Origin: Solirubrobacterales bacterium
Lineage (GTDB): Bacteria; Actinomycetota; Thermoleophilia; Solirubrobacterales; Solirubrobacteraceae
Assembly (NCBI GenBank): GCA_003244205.1
Contig: QHBW01000043.1
Location: 1-53,080 of the forward strand
Reading direction: 5' to 3'
DNA: 53,080 nucleotides
The notes below the pieces were generated by a model. That model ran no database searches. It worked only from the letters and a program-made list of their open reading frames with translations, and was not told where the DNA came from. The position numbers and the translations under genes were made by a program. Positions 1 to 9,082 of this stretch are shown one piece after another. Every line of letters starts with the position of its first letter. The stretch's first letter is position 1.

Positions 1-137
1 GAACCAACACAACACCTCCCTCGAGGTTCAGCTGGAAGCCCCCCGGCGAGGGAGCCCCGTAGGAAGACTACGCAATGGTGCGCCGCAATGGCAACGAGCA
101 GCGCCGCGAGCTGCGAAACGAGGGCGCTCGGCGTGGT

Positions 138-842
138 ATGTTCGCGCCCGTGGAGGGGTGGCGGAGCAGCCGTCGCAGACCTGGCCTGGCGGCGCTTGCG
201 CTGGCGGCTGCCGCCGTGATCCCCGGGTGCGGAGGCTCGCGCCAGGATGCCCACGAGCCGTCGGGCAACTATCGCGTGGACGTGGTGGCAGCCCACTGGC
301 AGCTAAAGCAGAGCCTCGCACAGGCATCGAAGCTGACGATCGCCGTGCGCAACGCCGGCAACAAGACGATCCCCGACGTCGCCGTGACGATCGGCTCGCC
401 GGACCACCCTAGGGGCGTGGCGGACACCGCGGCAGGCGCGTTCTCGGACGCGATCAGCCAACCCGGCCTGGCAAGCACGTCGCGACCGATCTGGATCGTC
501 GACCCCAACCCCGTCGTGGCGGGCGCCAACATCGGCGGCCCGGACTTCAGCCCCACCCAGGAGAACACCGGGCCTCCAGGCGCCGGCACCGCCTACACCA
601 ACACGTGGGCGCTGGGCGCACTGCCGGCTGGACACACCGCGACCTTCGTCTGGCACCTGACCGCGATCAAGCCCGGGACCCACACGGTCGCCTACGTCAT
701 CGCCGCTGGCCTCAACGGCAAGGCCAAGGCCGTCGACAGCGCGGGCAAGCCGGTCACCGGCGAGTTCAAGGTCAACATCACCAGCACCCCGTCGCCCGGC
801 CGCCTGGACGCGAGCGGCAAGCCCATCCCCTACCGCCCGTAG
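138..842 (+). CDS. Putative secreted lipoprotein, function unknown
   Basis: A 234-residue protein. From the ATG at 138 the N-terminus is basic (SSRRR), then a hydrophobic Ala/Leu stretch ends in a lipobox-like VIPGC, so Cys31 is the likely lipidation site and the protein would be anchored outside the membrane. The rest is rich in Val/Thr/Gly/Pro and looks like a beta-sandwich domain of the CARDB/DUF11 sort (for example LTIAVRNAGNKTIPDVAVTI near residue 65), but I cannot name a family. An in-frame ATG at 75 would add 21 polar residues in front of the signal peptide, so I prefer 138. No clear Shine-Dalgarno is visible. It ends 7 bases before the convergent PucR gene stops. Family identity is inference; export and lipidation are fairly well supported. 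Confidence 0.6.
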   Translation: MFAPVEGWRSSRRRPGLAALALAAAAVIPGCGGSRQDAHEPSGNYRVDVVAAHWQLKQSLAQASKLTIAVRNAGNKTIPDVAVTIGSPDHPRGVADTAAGAFSDAISQPGLASTSRPIWIVDPNPVVAGANIGGPDFSPTQENTGPPGAGTAYTNTWALGALPAGHTATFVWHLTAIKPGTHTVAYVIAAGLNGKAKAVDSAGKPVTGEFKVNITSTPSPGRLDASGKPIPYRP

Positions 843-849
843 CGGTGCC

Positions 850-2082
850 TCAGCGCTGCAAGCGCGGCGCGATGATCCGGTAGGCCTTGAGCCCGAGCCC
901 AAGACGTTCGCGGTCCTGCGAGCGCATCGGGTCGAGCCCGCTCAGCTCGCGCACGCGATCGAGGCGGTAGGCGACCGTATGCCGATGGGCAAAGATGGCG
1001 GCCGCCGTCGAGTTCATGTTGCAATCGTGCTCGAGGTAGGCCTCGAGCGTGCCGATCAGGTCGGTCCGGTACTGGTCGTCATAGCGCACCAGCGGCGCGA
1101 CGGTGTCGTCGTAGAACGCCGTCACCTCCTCGGGGTGCGATGCCAGCACCCGGAACAGCAGGCGATAGGTGCCCGAGCCGATCTCGTCGGCGATCGGGAC
1201 GTCTGAGCGGCGCAGGACATCGAGCACGAGCTCGGCCTCCTGCAGCGCTCGCCCCAAGTCCGCGGGCTCGGCGTAGAACGACGACAGCCCGACGATGCCG
1301 TGGCGCTGCAGCCGCGTCGCAAGCGCCCGCGCCGCGCGCAGCGTGGCGTCCCCGATCCCCCCGCTCTCGGCGGGGTCGCACGCGGGCAGCAGGGCGTAGA
1401 CGCGGTCGTCGAGCTGCTGGGCCAGCGCCCCCGGATACTCGCCGGCCACCGTGGCCACGACATGGCGCGGGCGCTGGGAGCGCAGCTCGGCGCAGAGCAC
1501 GACCGCCCCACGCTCGAGCGAGCACCCGAGCCGCGCTGCGCGCCGGATCAGGTCGTCGGGATCCAGCTGGCCGCGGGCACGCAGCTCCTCGAGCAGCGAC
1601 CCACGCAGGTTGTGCTCGACCTCGACCCTGGCCTGCTCGACGGCAACCTCCGTGAGGGCCGCCACCGCGGCGAGGTGCAGGAACTCGGGGGCGGCGGGAT
1701 CGACCTCGTCGCCACCGAACAGCAGCACTGCCCCGAGGACGTCGTCGCCGGAGACGATCGGGATCTCGGCGGTCAGGCCCGGCGGTACGGGCGCCGGGCG
1801 ATCCCTGATGCGCTCGGCTACGTAGCGCCGCACGGTCGCCAGCTCGATCGCTGCATCCGACGGGGCGGCGACGACCCGAGCCAGCTTGGGCACAGCGACC
1901 GCCACCGGCGCGCCGCAGGCCACCGCGGCCAGTCCGGCGACCGCCTTCAGGCCGTCGCCGGAGAGGACCGCATCGACCATCTGCAGATGGACATCGCGCA
2001 GACGCGCGACGAGCATCGCAGGGGTGCCATCCCCGGATGGCTCGACCACCATCTTCATCGCGCTGCGCACCTCTTCGGTCAT
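850..2082 (-). CDS. PucR-family transcriptional regulator
   Basis: About 410 residues. The C-terminal 60 residues match the PucR helix-turn-helix ([19 protein letters not shown] then [15 protein letters not shown]), preceded by a GGDEF-like CdaR middle domain ([24 protein letters not shown] region). The N-terminal 130 residues look GAF-like. PucR/CdaR proteins are effector-responsive activators of purine, amino-acid or sugar catabolism. It is divergent from glutamine synthetase III, so a role in controlling nitrogen assimilation is a reasonable inference. The ATG at 2082 is chosen because AGGAGG lies about 11 bases upstream. The start region is a 24-bp in-frame duplication, so ATG 2058 also has a copy of the ribosome site, and GTG 2094 is possible. 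Confidence 0.85.
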   Translation of the reverse strand: MTEEVRSAMKMVVEPSGDGTPAMLVARLRDVHLQMVDAVLSGDGLKAVAGLAAVACGAPVAVAVPKLARVVAAPSDAAIELATVRRYVAERIRDRPAPVPPGLTAEIPIVSGDDVLGAVLLFGGDEVDPAAPEFLHLAAVAALTEVAVEQARVEVEHNLRGSLLEELRARGQLDPDDLIRRAARLGCSLERGAVVLCAELRSQRPRHVVATVAGEYPGALAQQLDDRVYALLPACDPAESGGIGDATLRAARALATRLQRHGIVGLSSFYAEPADLGRALQEAELVLDVLRRSDVPIADEIGSGTYRLLFRVLASHPEEVTAFYDDTVAPLVRYDDQYRTDLIGTLEAYLEHDCNMNSTAAAIFAHRHTVAYRLDRVRELSGLDPMRSQDRERLGLGLKAYRIIAPRLQR

Positions 2083-2103
2083 GCCGCTGCGCACCTCCTC
2101 GGC
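2061..2103. repeat. Direct repeat duplicating the pucR start region
   Basis: Two 19-base copies (2061-2079 and 2085-2103) with 17 of 19 identical, period 24 bases, which is eight codons. On the minus strand each copy holds a GAGG ribosome-site core followed by an ATG (2082 and 2058). The duplication keeps frame, so the PucR protein gains a repeated EEVRS-type N-terminus whichever start is used. Confidence 0.7.
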
Positions 2104-2212
2104 GGGATCCGCTGCAATCGTCGGCTACGCAGCCGCGCAGGTCGTTATCCGGGTGTCGAAAGATCGCGTTGGCGCTTTCGCCCGCAGGCCAGACAGGCGG
2201 CCGGCCGGCGTA

Positions 2213-2254
2213 GCGATCGCGTGCTCCACGACGTCGCGATCGCCTGCTCCACGA
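2213..2254. promoter_or_regulatory. Pair of direct repeats between pucR and glnN, possible operator
   Basis: GCGATCGCGTGCTCCACGA at 2213-2231 and GCGATCGCCTGCTCCACGA at 2236-2254 differ at one base. The period is 23 bp, about two helical turns. Each starts with the 8-bp palindrome GCGATCGC. They lie in the 277-base divergent gap, about 60 to 100 bases upstream of a possible glnN -10 box. This is the geometry of an activator or repressor site; which protein binds (PucR is the obvious candidate) is inference. Confidence 0.45.
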
Positions 2255-2316
2255 GGGCGAATCGCGCCGCTCCCAATTTGGACAGCGGGACAGTGCTCCG
2301 ACAGCCTCCTGCCCGC

Positions 2317-2322
2317 TAGGCT
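2317..2322 (+). promoter_or_regulatory. Possible -10 box of glnN
   Basis: TAGGCT, 38 bases before the TTG start. The same hexamer stands before the aldo/keto reductase (13660) and BolA (18994) genes in this window. No convincing -35 element is visible at 17 bases. Weak evidence alone; the recurrence is what makes it worth noting. Confidence 0.35.
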
Positions 2323-2359
2323 CGGGGACTCGCCCGCGTCGCCCCCAGGAGGACCAGCC

Positions 2360-4510
2360 TTGCCCCGATCCCGCCAGCAGAATGTCATGGCCGCGCAGTG
2401 GAGCGCCAACGGTGCTGCGCTCGGCTCGCCCGACCTGACGGTCGTGGCAAACCAGGTCTTCGGTCAGAACGTCTTCAGCCCGGCCGTACAGCGTCAGCGG
2501 CTGCCGCACTCCGTCTTCAAGTCCCTCCAGGAGGCGCTCGCGCGCGGCGGGGCGCTGGACACGTCGCTGGCCGACCAGATCGCCTCGGCGATGAAGGACT
2601 GGGCGATGGAGCGAGGCGCGACCCACTACACCCACTGGTTTCAACCGCTGACAGGCTCCACCGCCGAGAAGCACGATTCCTTCTACGCCCCCACCGGAGA
2701 CGGGTCCGCGATCGCCGACTTCTCCGGCAAGGAGCTGATCCAGGGCGAGCCCGACGCCTCCTCCTTTCCGACCGGCGGGATCCGCGCCACCTTCGAGGCC
2801 CGCGGCTACACCGCTTGGGACCCCACGAGCCCCGCGTTCATCCTCGAGAACCCGAACGGCGCGTTCCTCTGCATCCCGACCGCGTTCGCCTCGTGGACCG
2901 GAGAGGCGCTGGACAACAAGATCCCGCTGCTGCGCTCGATGGACGCGCTGTCGGGCACCGCGATTCGCGCCCTGCGGCTGTTCGGCCACGAGCAGGCCCA
3001 ACGCGTCTTCACGACGGTCGGTCCCGAGCAGGAGTACTTCCTGATCGACGAGCAGTACTACTTCGAGCGCCCTGACCTCGTGACCACCGGGCGGACGCTG
3101 TTCGGCGCCAAGCCGCCGAAGGGACACGAGCTCGACGATCACTACTTCGGCTCGATTCCGGAGCGCATCCTCGCCTGCATGCTGGAGGTCGAGCGCGAGC
3201 TGGCCAAGCTCGGCGTCCCGATCAAGACCCGCCACAACGAGGTTGCCCCCAACCAGTACGAGGTGGCGCCGGTCTTTGAGAACTCCAACGTCGGCTGCGA
3301 CCACCAGCAGCTCGCGATGCAACAGCTGCAGGCCGTCGCCCGCCGCTACGGGCTCGTCTGTCTGCTGCACGAGAAGCCATTCGCCGGCGTCAACGGCTCG
3401 GGCAAGCACAACAACTGGTCGATGGGCACCGACACGGGCATGAACCTGCTCGATCCGGGCGACACACCGGCGGACAACATCCAGTTCATGTTCTTCTGCG
3501 CCGCCGTGATCCAAGCTGTCAACAAGCACCAGGCGCTGCTGCGCGCCTCGGTGGCGACCGCCGGGCAGGACCATCGGCTCGGGGCCAACGAGGCTCCCCC
3601 GGCGATCATGTCGATCTTCCTCGGCGCCGAGCTGCTGCGCGCCTTCGAGGCAGCGGAGTCAGGCGAGCCCGTCAGCGACAGCGAGAAGGGCTTTCTCGGG
3701 CTCGGCACACCGGTACTGCCGCCGCTGCCGATGCACGGCGGCGACCGCAACCGCACGAGCCCGTTCGCGTTCACCGGCAACAAGTTCGAGTTCCGCGCGG
3801 TCGGCTCGAGCATGTCGCTGTCGCTGCCCAACACGGTGCTCAACACGATCGTGGCCGAGGCGCTCGACGATCTCAGCTCCAAGCTCGAGACGGCGACCGA
3901 GGCCGGCACTCCGCTCGAGGAGGCTGTCCGCGCGATCGTCAAGGAGAGCTGGACGGCGAACAAGCAGATCGTCTTCGAGGGCGACAACTACGCCGAGGAG
4001 TGGCACGCCGAGGCGCAACGGCGCGGACTGCAGAACCTGCGTACGACTCCCGAGGCGCTGCCCTGGCTGCTCGAGCCGCAGACGCTCGAAGCCTTCGGTC
4101 GCTACGAGGTGCTCTCCGAGCGCGAGCTTCACGCCCGCTACGACGTGCTCCTGGAGCAGTACATCATCAAGGTGAACATCGAGGCCGAGACCGCGGCTGC
4201 GATCGCCCGCACGATGCTGCTGCCCGCCAGCGCTCGTCACCTCGCCGAGCTGCGTGCCGCCGATCTGCCCCAGCTGGCCAGCGTGGTGGCCAGCCTGATC
4301 GAGGACTTCTCGACCGCTATCGGCAAGCTCGAGCAGACAAATGCCGCTCACGCGGGCGAGGAAGGCTCGCTCGACCACGCCGCCTACATGCGCGACGAGG
4401 TGCTGGCCGCGATGGCGGAGGTGCGGGCGATCGCCGACAAGCTCGAGAAGATCGTGGCCGACGACCTCTGGCCGTTGCCGAAGTACTCCGAGATCCTGTT
4501 TATCAAGTAG
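2360..4510 (+). CDS. glnN: Glutamine synthetase type III
   Basis: ATP-dependent ligation of ammonia to glutamate, in the cytoplasm. At 716 residues it has the length of the GSIII family (about 700-730), not GSI (about 450). Signature segments are present: [19 protein letters not shown] near residues 340-356, [10 protein letters not shown] with the glutamate ligands near 300, and [20 protein letters not shown] near 464. The TTG at 2360 is chosen because AGGAGGA at 2347-2353 sits 6 bases upstream; ATG 2387 is an alternative with no such site. It is divergent from a PucR regulator. GSIII is best known from Bacteroides, cyanobacteria and some Firmicutes; among Actinomycetota it is less familiar than GSI. 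Followed immediately by a perfect terminator hairpin. Confidence 0.95.
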   Translation: MPRSRQQNVMAAQWSANGAALGSPDLTVVANQVFGQNVFSPAVQRQRLPHSVFKSLQEALARGGALDTSLADQIASAMKDWAMERGATHYTHWFQPLTGSTAEKHDSFYAPTGDGSAIADFSGKELIQGEPDASSFPTGGIRATFEARGYTAWDPTSPAFILENPNGAFLCIPTAFASWTGEALDNKIPLLRSMDALSGTAIRALRLFGHEQAQRVFTTVGPEQEYFLIDEQYYFERPDLVTTGRTLFGAKPPKGHELDDHYFGSIPERILACMLEVERELAKLGVPIKTRHNEVAPNQYEVAPVFENSNVGCDHQQLAMQQLQAVARRYGLVCLLHEKPFAGVNGSGKHNNWSMGTDTGMNLLDPGDTPADNIQFMFFCAAVIQAVNKHQALLRASVATAGQDHRLGANEAPPAIMSIFLGAELLRAFEAAESGEPVSDSEKGFLGLGTPVLPPLPMHGGDRNRTSPFAFTGNKFEFRAVGSSMSLSLPNTVLNTIVAEALDDLSSKLETATEAGTPLEEAVRAIVKESWTANKQIVFEGDNYAEEWHAEAQRRGLQNLRTTPEALPWLLEPQTLEAFGRYEVLSERELHARYDVLLEQYIIKVNIEAETAAAIARTMLLPASARHLAELRAADLPQLASVVASLIEDFSTAIGKLEQTNAAHAGEEGSLDHAAYMRDEVLAAMAEVRAIADKLEKIVADDLWPLPKYSEILFIK

Positions 4511-4535
4511 GCGACCGGGCGCGCCGCCCGGTCGC
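4511..4535. terminator. Perfect 11-bp hairpin after glnN
   Basis: Arms GCGACCGGGCG (4511-4521) and CGCCCGGTCGC (4525-4535) pair perfectly around a 3-base loop, starting on the base after the glnN stop. It lies between convergent genes and could stop transcription from both sides. There is no U-tract, as is common in GC-rich actinobacteria. Confidence 0.7.
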
Positions 4536-4555
4536 TGGGCCGGGCGCTAAGCCGC

Positions 4556-5341
4556 TCAGCGCAGTACCGCGAGCAGCGAGAGCCCGACGGGCATCCGGCG
4601 TCCGGAACGAATCAGCCAGGCCTCGAAGTGCAGCGGCTGGCTGAGCGTGCGGTTGAGCCAGCCGGGGGTGCGATGCAGATCGGAAACCGGTGGGCCGGAA
4701 GGGCGCCGCACGCGCTCCAGCGTGCGGTAGGCGATCGCGGCGGGCAGCAGCAGGGCGTTGAAGTGCGTGCTGCGCTCGCACACCCAGCCGGCGTCACTCG
4801 CGGCCGCGAGCAGCGTCCTGCGCGTGTAGCGGCGGCGGTGGTGGTTGACCTCGTCATGCGAGCTCCAGATCCATTGGTAGGCGGGGACGGTCACGACCAG
4901 CCGCCCGCCGGGTGCGACGACGCGGCGCAGCTCCGTGAGCGCCGCGCGGTCGTCGTCGAGATGCTCGATCACGTCGAGGCAGACGGCGAGCTCGAAGGCG
5001 CCATCGGCGAAGGGCATCGCCTCGATCGTGCCCGCCGTGACGGCGCCGGCAGCGCGCTCTCGCGCGCGCGACAACGAGGCTCCGGCGGGCTCGAGCCCTG
5101 TCACCTGCCCGAACTCGCCCAGCATCAACATGTTGCGTCCACTGCCGCAGCCGGCGTCGAGGATGCGGGTCGCCGGGCTGAGGGGCAGCGACGCGAGCAC
5201 CTGGCGCAGCACGCGGCGGCGGCCGCGGTACCACCAGTGGTGATCCTCCGCCGCATGCGTCTCGAGCTCGTAGCCCGCGTCCATCAGCGTGTCGGCTGAC
5301 TTCGGTGACTGCGTCAGCGCGCGGCTGGCGTGATCGGCCAT
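4556..5341 (-). CDS. Class I SAM-dependent methyltransferase
   Basis: 261 residues. Motif I is ILDAGCGSGRN at about 60-70, followed by the acidic GLEPAG strand and post-motifs AVCLDVIEHLDDD and LRRVVAPGGRLVVTVPAYQW, the Methyltransf_11/23 pattern. The N-terminal HHWWYRGRRRVL and the HHRRRYTRRTL segment after motif III recur in methyltransferases found beside polyprenol-linked glycosyltransferases, so a sugar or lipid-linked glycan substrate is plausible but not shown. The homologous segment is present in the truncated methyltransferase at 19930. ATG 5341 is preceded by a GGGCGGGGA stretch; ATG 5284 is a shorter alternative that would still keep the conserved N-terminus. Confidence 0.8.
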   Translation of the reverse strand: MADHASRALTQSPKSADTLMDAGYELETHAAEDHHWWYRGRRRVLRQVLASLPLSPATRILDAGCGSGRNMLMLGEFGQVTGLEPAGASLSRARERAAGAVTAGTIEAMPFADGAFELAVCLDVIEHLDDDRAALTELRRVVAPGGRLVVTVPAYQWIWSSHDEVNHHRRRYTRRTLLAAASDAGWVCERSTHFNALLLPAAIAYRTLERVRRPSGPPVSDLHRTPGWLNRTLSQPLHFEAWLIRSGRRMPVGLSLLAVLR

Positions 5342-5400
5342 CCCCGCCCACCCTACCCCGATCGGCGGCCTGAGGAGGCTCAAAAACCTTCTCACGCCCG

Positions 5401-5429
5401 TGTCAAGGTTTCGCGGCCGTTGGTAGCAT
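5401..5429 (+). promoter_or_regulatory. Possible metH promoter
   Basis: TGTCAA (5401-5406) and TAGCAT (5424-5429) are exactly 17 bases apart, with the metH ATG 12 bases further on, giving an almost leaderless transcript. The gap upstream of metH is too short for a cobalamin riboswitch, and no B12 box is seen. Confidence 0.4.
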
Positions 5430-5441
5430 CGGCCACACGTC

Positions 5442-8400
5442 ATGCGCGACTATCTCGAGGCCATCCGAGCACGCGTCGTCGTCTTCGACGGCGGTATGGG
5501 CGCGACGCTCGAGCAGTTCGAGCTGACGCAGGAGGACTACGGCGGATTGGCGGGCAAGTGCCACGAGGCGCTCGTGCTGAACCGCCCCGACGTGATCCAG
5601 GGGGTGCACGAGTCGATGCTCGACGCCGGCGCCGAGGTCGTTGAGACCGACAGCTTCCAGGGGTCCCGGCTCAAGCTCGAGGAGTGGGGGCTCGGCGAGC
5701 ACACGCTCGAGATCAACCGGCGCGCCGCCGAGATTGCTCGCGCCGCGGCCGGCGAGCAGCGCTTCGTCGCCGGCTCGATCGGGCCGACGGGCTTCCTGCC
5801 GGCTTCCGATGACCCGACGCTGGGTCAGATCAGCTTCCGCGCGCTCGTCGACGTCTTCGCCGAGCAGGCCGAGGGACTCGTGGCGGGCGGCGCCGATCTG
5901 ATCATGATCGAGACCGCTCAGGACATCCTCGAGGTCAAGGCGGCAATTTTTGGCGCGCGCGCGGCCTTCAAAGAGGCCGGCCGCTCACTTCCCATCCAAG
6001 CATCCGTGTCGCTGCTGCCAAACGGCGGAAAGATGCTCCTGGGGACCGACATCTCCGCGGTGCTGGCCACACTCGAGGCGCTGCGCGTGGACGTGATCGG
6101 ACTCAACTGCTCGACCGGCCCCGCGGACATGCGCGATGCGATCCGCTTCCTCGGAGAATTTGCCTCGGTGCCGGTGCACTGCATTCCCAACGCCGGCCTC
6201 CCCCTCCAGGGGCCCGATGGCGAGACGATCTTCCCCGAGGAGCCCGAGCCGCTCGCCGCGACGCTGGGTGAATTTGTCGATCGCTTCAGCGTCTCGATCG
6301 TCGGCGGCTGCTGCGGGACCACGCCCGAGCACATCCGCGCGATCCATGAGCGCTGCGCCGGGCGCGCTCCCGGCGAGCGCCCGGCGCCGCGGCCGCCCCA
6401 CGTCTCCTCGATGATCGCAGCGACGCCGCTGGCGCAGGAGCCGGCGCCGACGATCGTCGGCGAGCGCGTCAACTCGCAGGGCTCACGGCGCGCGAAGCGA
6501 CTGCTGCTCCAAGACGACTACGACGGGCTGCTGCAGATCGCCGAGAGCCAGGTGGAGGGCGGCGCCCACATCCTCGACCTCTGCGTCGCGCTGACCGAGC
6601 GCAGCGACGAGGACGAGCAGATGCGAGCGCTCGTCGAGCGCGTGTCGCTGTCGCTGGAGGCACCGATCCAGGTCGACTCCACCGAGCCCGAGGTGATGCA
6701 GGCGGCGCTCGAGCAGATCCCCGGCCGCGCGATCGTCAACTCGGTCAACCTCGAGGCCGGGCGCGACAAGCTCGACCGCGTCGTCCCGTTGTGCCTCGAG
6801 CACGGCGCCGCGCTGATCGCGCTGACGATCGACGAGCAGTCGATGGGCAAGACCTCCGCCCGCAAGCTCGAGATCGCCCAGCGCATTCACCAGTACGTCT
6901 GCGAGGAGCACGGGCTCGACCCCCAGCTGCTGATCTTCGACGCGCTCACGTTCACATTGACGACCGGCGACGAGGAGTGGCGCCCGAGCGCGATCGAGAC
7001 ACTCGAAGGCATCCGCCGGATCAAGGCGGCGCTGCCCGGCGTGAAGTGCTCGCTTGGAGTCTCCAACGTGTCCTTCGGCGTCTCGCCCCCGGCCCGGGCG
7101 GTGCTCAACTCCGTCTTCCTTCATCACGCCGTCGACGCCGGGCTCGACCTGGCGATGGTGCACCCCGCCGAGGTGACCCCCTATGCCGAGATCCCCGAGC
7201 TAGAACGAGCACTCGCCGACGACCTCGTGTTCAACCGTCGCGAGGACGCGCTCGAGCTCTTCATCAACCACTTCGAGTCCAAGGGCGAGGAGGAGGACGA
7301 GGAGGCGGCCGACCCGACCGCCGGGATGGAGCCCGAAGAGGCGCTGCACTTCCACATCCTGCGCCGCCGCAAGGAGGGTGTCGAGGACTGGATCGACCGC
7401 GCGGTGGAGAAGATCGGCGCCGTCCCCACCCTCAACGACGTCCTCCTTCCCGCGATGAAGGAGGTCGGCGACAAGTTCGGCGCCGGCGAGCTGATCCTCC
7501 CCTTCGTGCTCCAGTCCGCCACCGTGATGAAGCGCGCGGTGGCCCGGCTGGAGAATTACCTCGACCGCATCGAGGGCTACACCAAGGGCACGGTGGTAAT
7601 CGCGACCGTGTTCGGCGACGTGCACGACATCGGCAAGTCGCTCGTCAACACGATCCTCACGAACAACGGCTACACGGTTGTGGACCTGGGGAAGCAGGTC
7701 CCAATCGGCACGATCCTCGAGGCCGCCCGCGAGCACGACGCGACCGCCATCGGCCTCAGCGCGCTGCTGGTCTCGACGTCCAAGCAGATGCCGCTGTGCG
7801 TGGCCGAGCTCCACCAGCAGGGCTCCGAGGTGCCCGTCCTGATCGGCGGCGCCGCGATCAATCGCAACTTCGGCCGACGCATCCTTTATCCGGGCGGGAC
7901 CGGCTCCGAGGAGATCTACGACCCCGGCGTCTTCTACTGCAAGGATGCCTTCGAGGGTCTCGCGGTGATGGACCAGCTGGTCGACGAGGATGCGCGCACC
8001 GCACTCGTGGAGAAGGTGCACAGGGAGGCGCGCGCGCTGCGCGAGCGCGGCCCCGAGCCCGAGCCCGCCGACACCTCCGACGCTAGCGTGCGCTCGCCCG
8101 CGCGCACCGACGTACCCGTACCGAAGCCGCCGTTCTGGGGTGCGCGCGAGATTGCGGTGTCGCTTGACGACGTCTTCCCCCACCTCGACCTTCACGTCCT
8201 CTTCAAGCTGCACTGGGGCGGGCGCGGGGTCAAGGGCGATGCCTGGCGCCAGCTCCTGGCCGATGAGTTTCACCCGACGCTGCGACGGCTGTGGCGCGAG
8301 CAGACGTTCCTGCACCCGCGTGCGCGGCTCGGCTACTTCCCGGTCAACAGCGAAGGCAACGAGCTGATCGTTTGGGACCCGCAGGCCCCGGGCGAGCGCG

Positions 8401-9053
8401 AGCTCGAGCGGCTCGTGTTCCCCCGCCAGCCCGGTCACGACCACATCTGCCTCGCCGACTTCTACCGCCCCCGCGAGAGCGGCGATGTTGACGTCGTCGC
8501 GCTTCAGGCAGTGACAGCGGGCGAGGAGATCACCGAGGTCATGAAGCGGCTCGAGGACGAGGGCGAGTTCTCAGAGCAGCTCTACGTTCACGGGCTCGGT
8601 GTCCAGGTGGCCGAGGGCATGGCCGAATGGCTGCACTCCCAGGTTCGAGCGGCGCTCGGCATCGGCCCTGCCCAAGGCCGGCGGTACTCATGGGGCTACC
8701 CCGCCTGCCCCGAGCAGTCCGAGCACGAGAAGGTCTTCCGGCTGCTCGACGCGCCCGCGATCGGTCTGCGCCTGAGCGACGGCTTTGCCGTCGAGCCGGA
8801 ACAGTCCACGCTCGCGATCGTTGCCCACCACCCGCAGGCGATCTACTTCGGGATGAAGTCCGGCCGGCTCAAGGAGCTGGCCGGAGACGGCGAGCTGCCA
8901 GCGCCCGACGAGATCATCTACGACCCCCGGCGCCCCCGCGGCGAGGGCGCTCACTACGTCGACGCCGACGGCGAGCTCGTCTTCGAGGGCGAGCATCCCG
9001 ACGATGAGCCATCCGACGAGGTACTCGAGGCCGAGGCGAGCGTCAGCGCCTGA
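5442..9053 (+). CDS. metH: Cobalamin-dependent methionine synthase
   Basis: Transfers methyl from 5-methyltetrahydrofolate to homocysteine. All four modules of a 1203-residue MetH are visible: homocysteine methyltransferase (1-300, start FDGGMGATLEQF, zinc cysteines in GLNCSTG and GGCCGTTPEH); pterin-binding domain from about 337 (PTIVGERVNSQGSRRAKRLL); cap plus B12 domain with the DVHDIGKS cobalamin motif at 726-733, whose His is the cobalt ligand; and the reactivation domain from about 895, ending with RRYSWGYPACPEQSEHEK. An acidic linker (EEEDEEAADP) near residue 615 precedes the cap. It is complete and not interrupted. It stands alone, with no folate or methionine genes beside it. Confidence 0.96.
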   Translation: MRDYLEAIRARVVVFDGGMGATLEQFELTQEDYGGLAGKCHEALVLNRPDVIQGVHESMLDAGAEVVETDSFQGSRLKLEEWGLGEHTLEINRRAAEIARAAAGEQRFVAGSIGPTGFLPASDDPTLGQISFRALVDVFAEQAEGLVAGGADLIMIETAQDILEVKAAIFGARAAFKEAGRSLPIQASVSLLPNGGKMLLGTDISAVLATLEALRVDVIGLNCSTGPADMRDAIRFLGEFASVPVHCIPNAGLPLQGPDGETIFPEEPEPLAATLGEFVDRFSVSIVGGCCGTTPEHIRAIHERCAGRAPGERPAPRPPHVSSMIAATPLAQEPAPTIVGERVNSQGSRRAKRLLLQDDYDGLLQIAESQVEGGAHILDLCVALTERSDEDEQMRALVERVSLSLEAPIQVDSTEPEVMQAALEQIPGRAIVNSVNLEAGRDKLDRVVPLCLEHGAALIALTIDEQSMGKTSARKLEIAQRIHQYVCEEHGLDPQLLIFDALTFTLTTGDEEWRPSAIETLEGIRRIKAALPGVKCSLGVSNVSFGVSPPARAVLNSVFLHHAVDAGLDLAMVHPAEVTPYAEIPELERALADDLVFNRREDALELFINHFESKGEEEDEEAADPTAGMEPEEALHFHILRRRKEGVEDWIDRAVEKIGAVPTLNDVLLPAMKEVGDKFGAGELILPFVLQSATVMKRAVARLENYLDRIEGYTKGTVVIATVFGDVHDIGKSLVNTILTNNGYTVVDLGKQVPIGTILEAAREHDATAIGLSALLVSTSKQMPLCVAELHQQGSEVPVLIGGAAINRNFGRRILYPGGTGSEEIYDPGVFYCKDAFEGLAVMDQLVDEDARTALVEKVHREARALRERGPEPEPADTSDASVRSPARTDVPVPKPPFWGAREIAVSLDDVFPHLDLHVLFKLHWGGRGVKGDAWRQLLADEFHPTLRRLWREQTFLHPRARLGYFPVNSEGNELIVWDPQAPGERELERLVFPRQPGHDHICLADFYRPRESGDVDVVALQAVTAGEEITEVMKRLEDEGEFSEQLYVHGLGVQVAEGMAEWLHSQVRAALGIGPAQGRRYSWGYPACPEQSEHEKVFRLLDAPAIGLRLSDGFAVEPEQSTLAIVAHHPQAIYFGMKSGRLKELAGDGELPAPDEIIYDPRRPRGEGAHYVDADGELVFEGEHPDDEPSDEVLEAEASVSA

Positions 9054-9082
9054 CGGCGTCAGCAAGCCACGCGTCGCCTCTT

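Noticed and set aside
51-66. Short CGTAG/CTACG hairpin near the window start
   Set aside because: Five pairs only, and the window edge removes its context.
1079-3574. An 831-codon open frame on the minus strand across pucR and glnN
   Set aside because: It opposes two well-supported genes in other frames, has Arg/Gly-rich composition typical of antisense frames in GC-rich DNA, and shows no domain.
5342-5441. Cobalamin or SAM riboswitch before metH
   Set aside because: The gap is 100 bases, has no B12-box or SAM-aptamer features, and a promoter-like pair lies 12 bases from the ATG.
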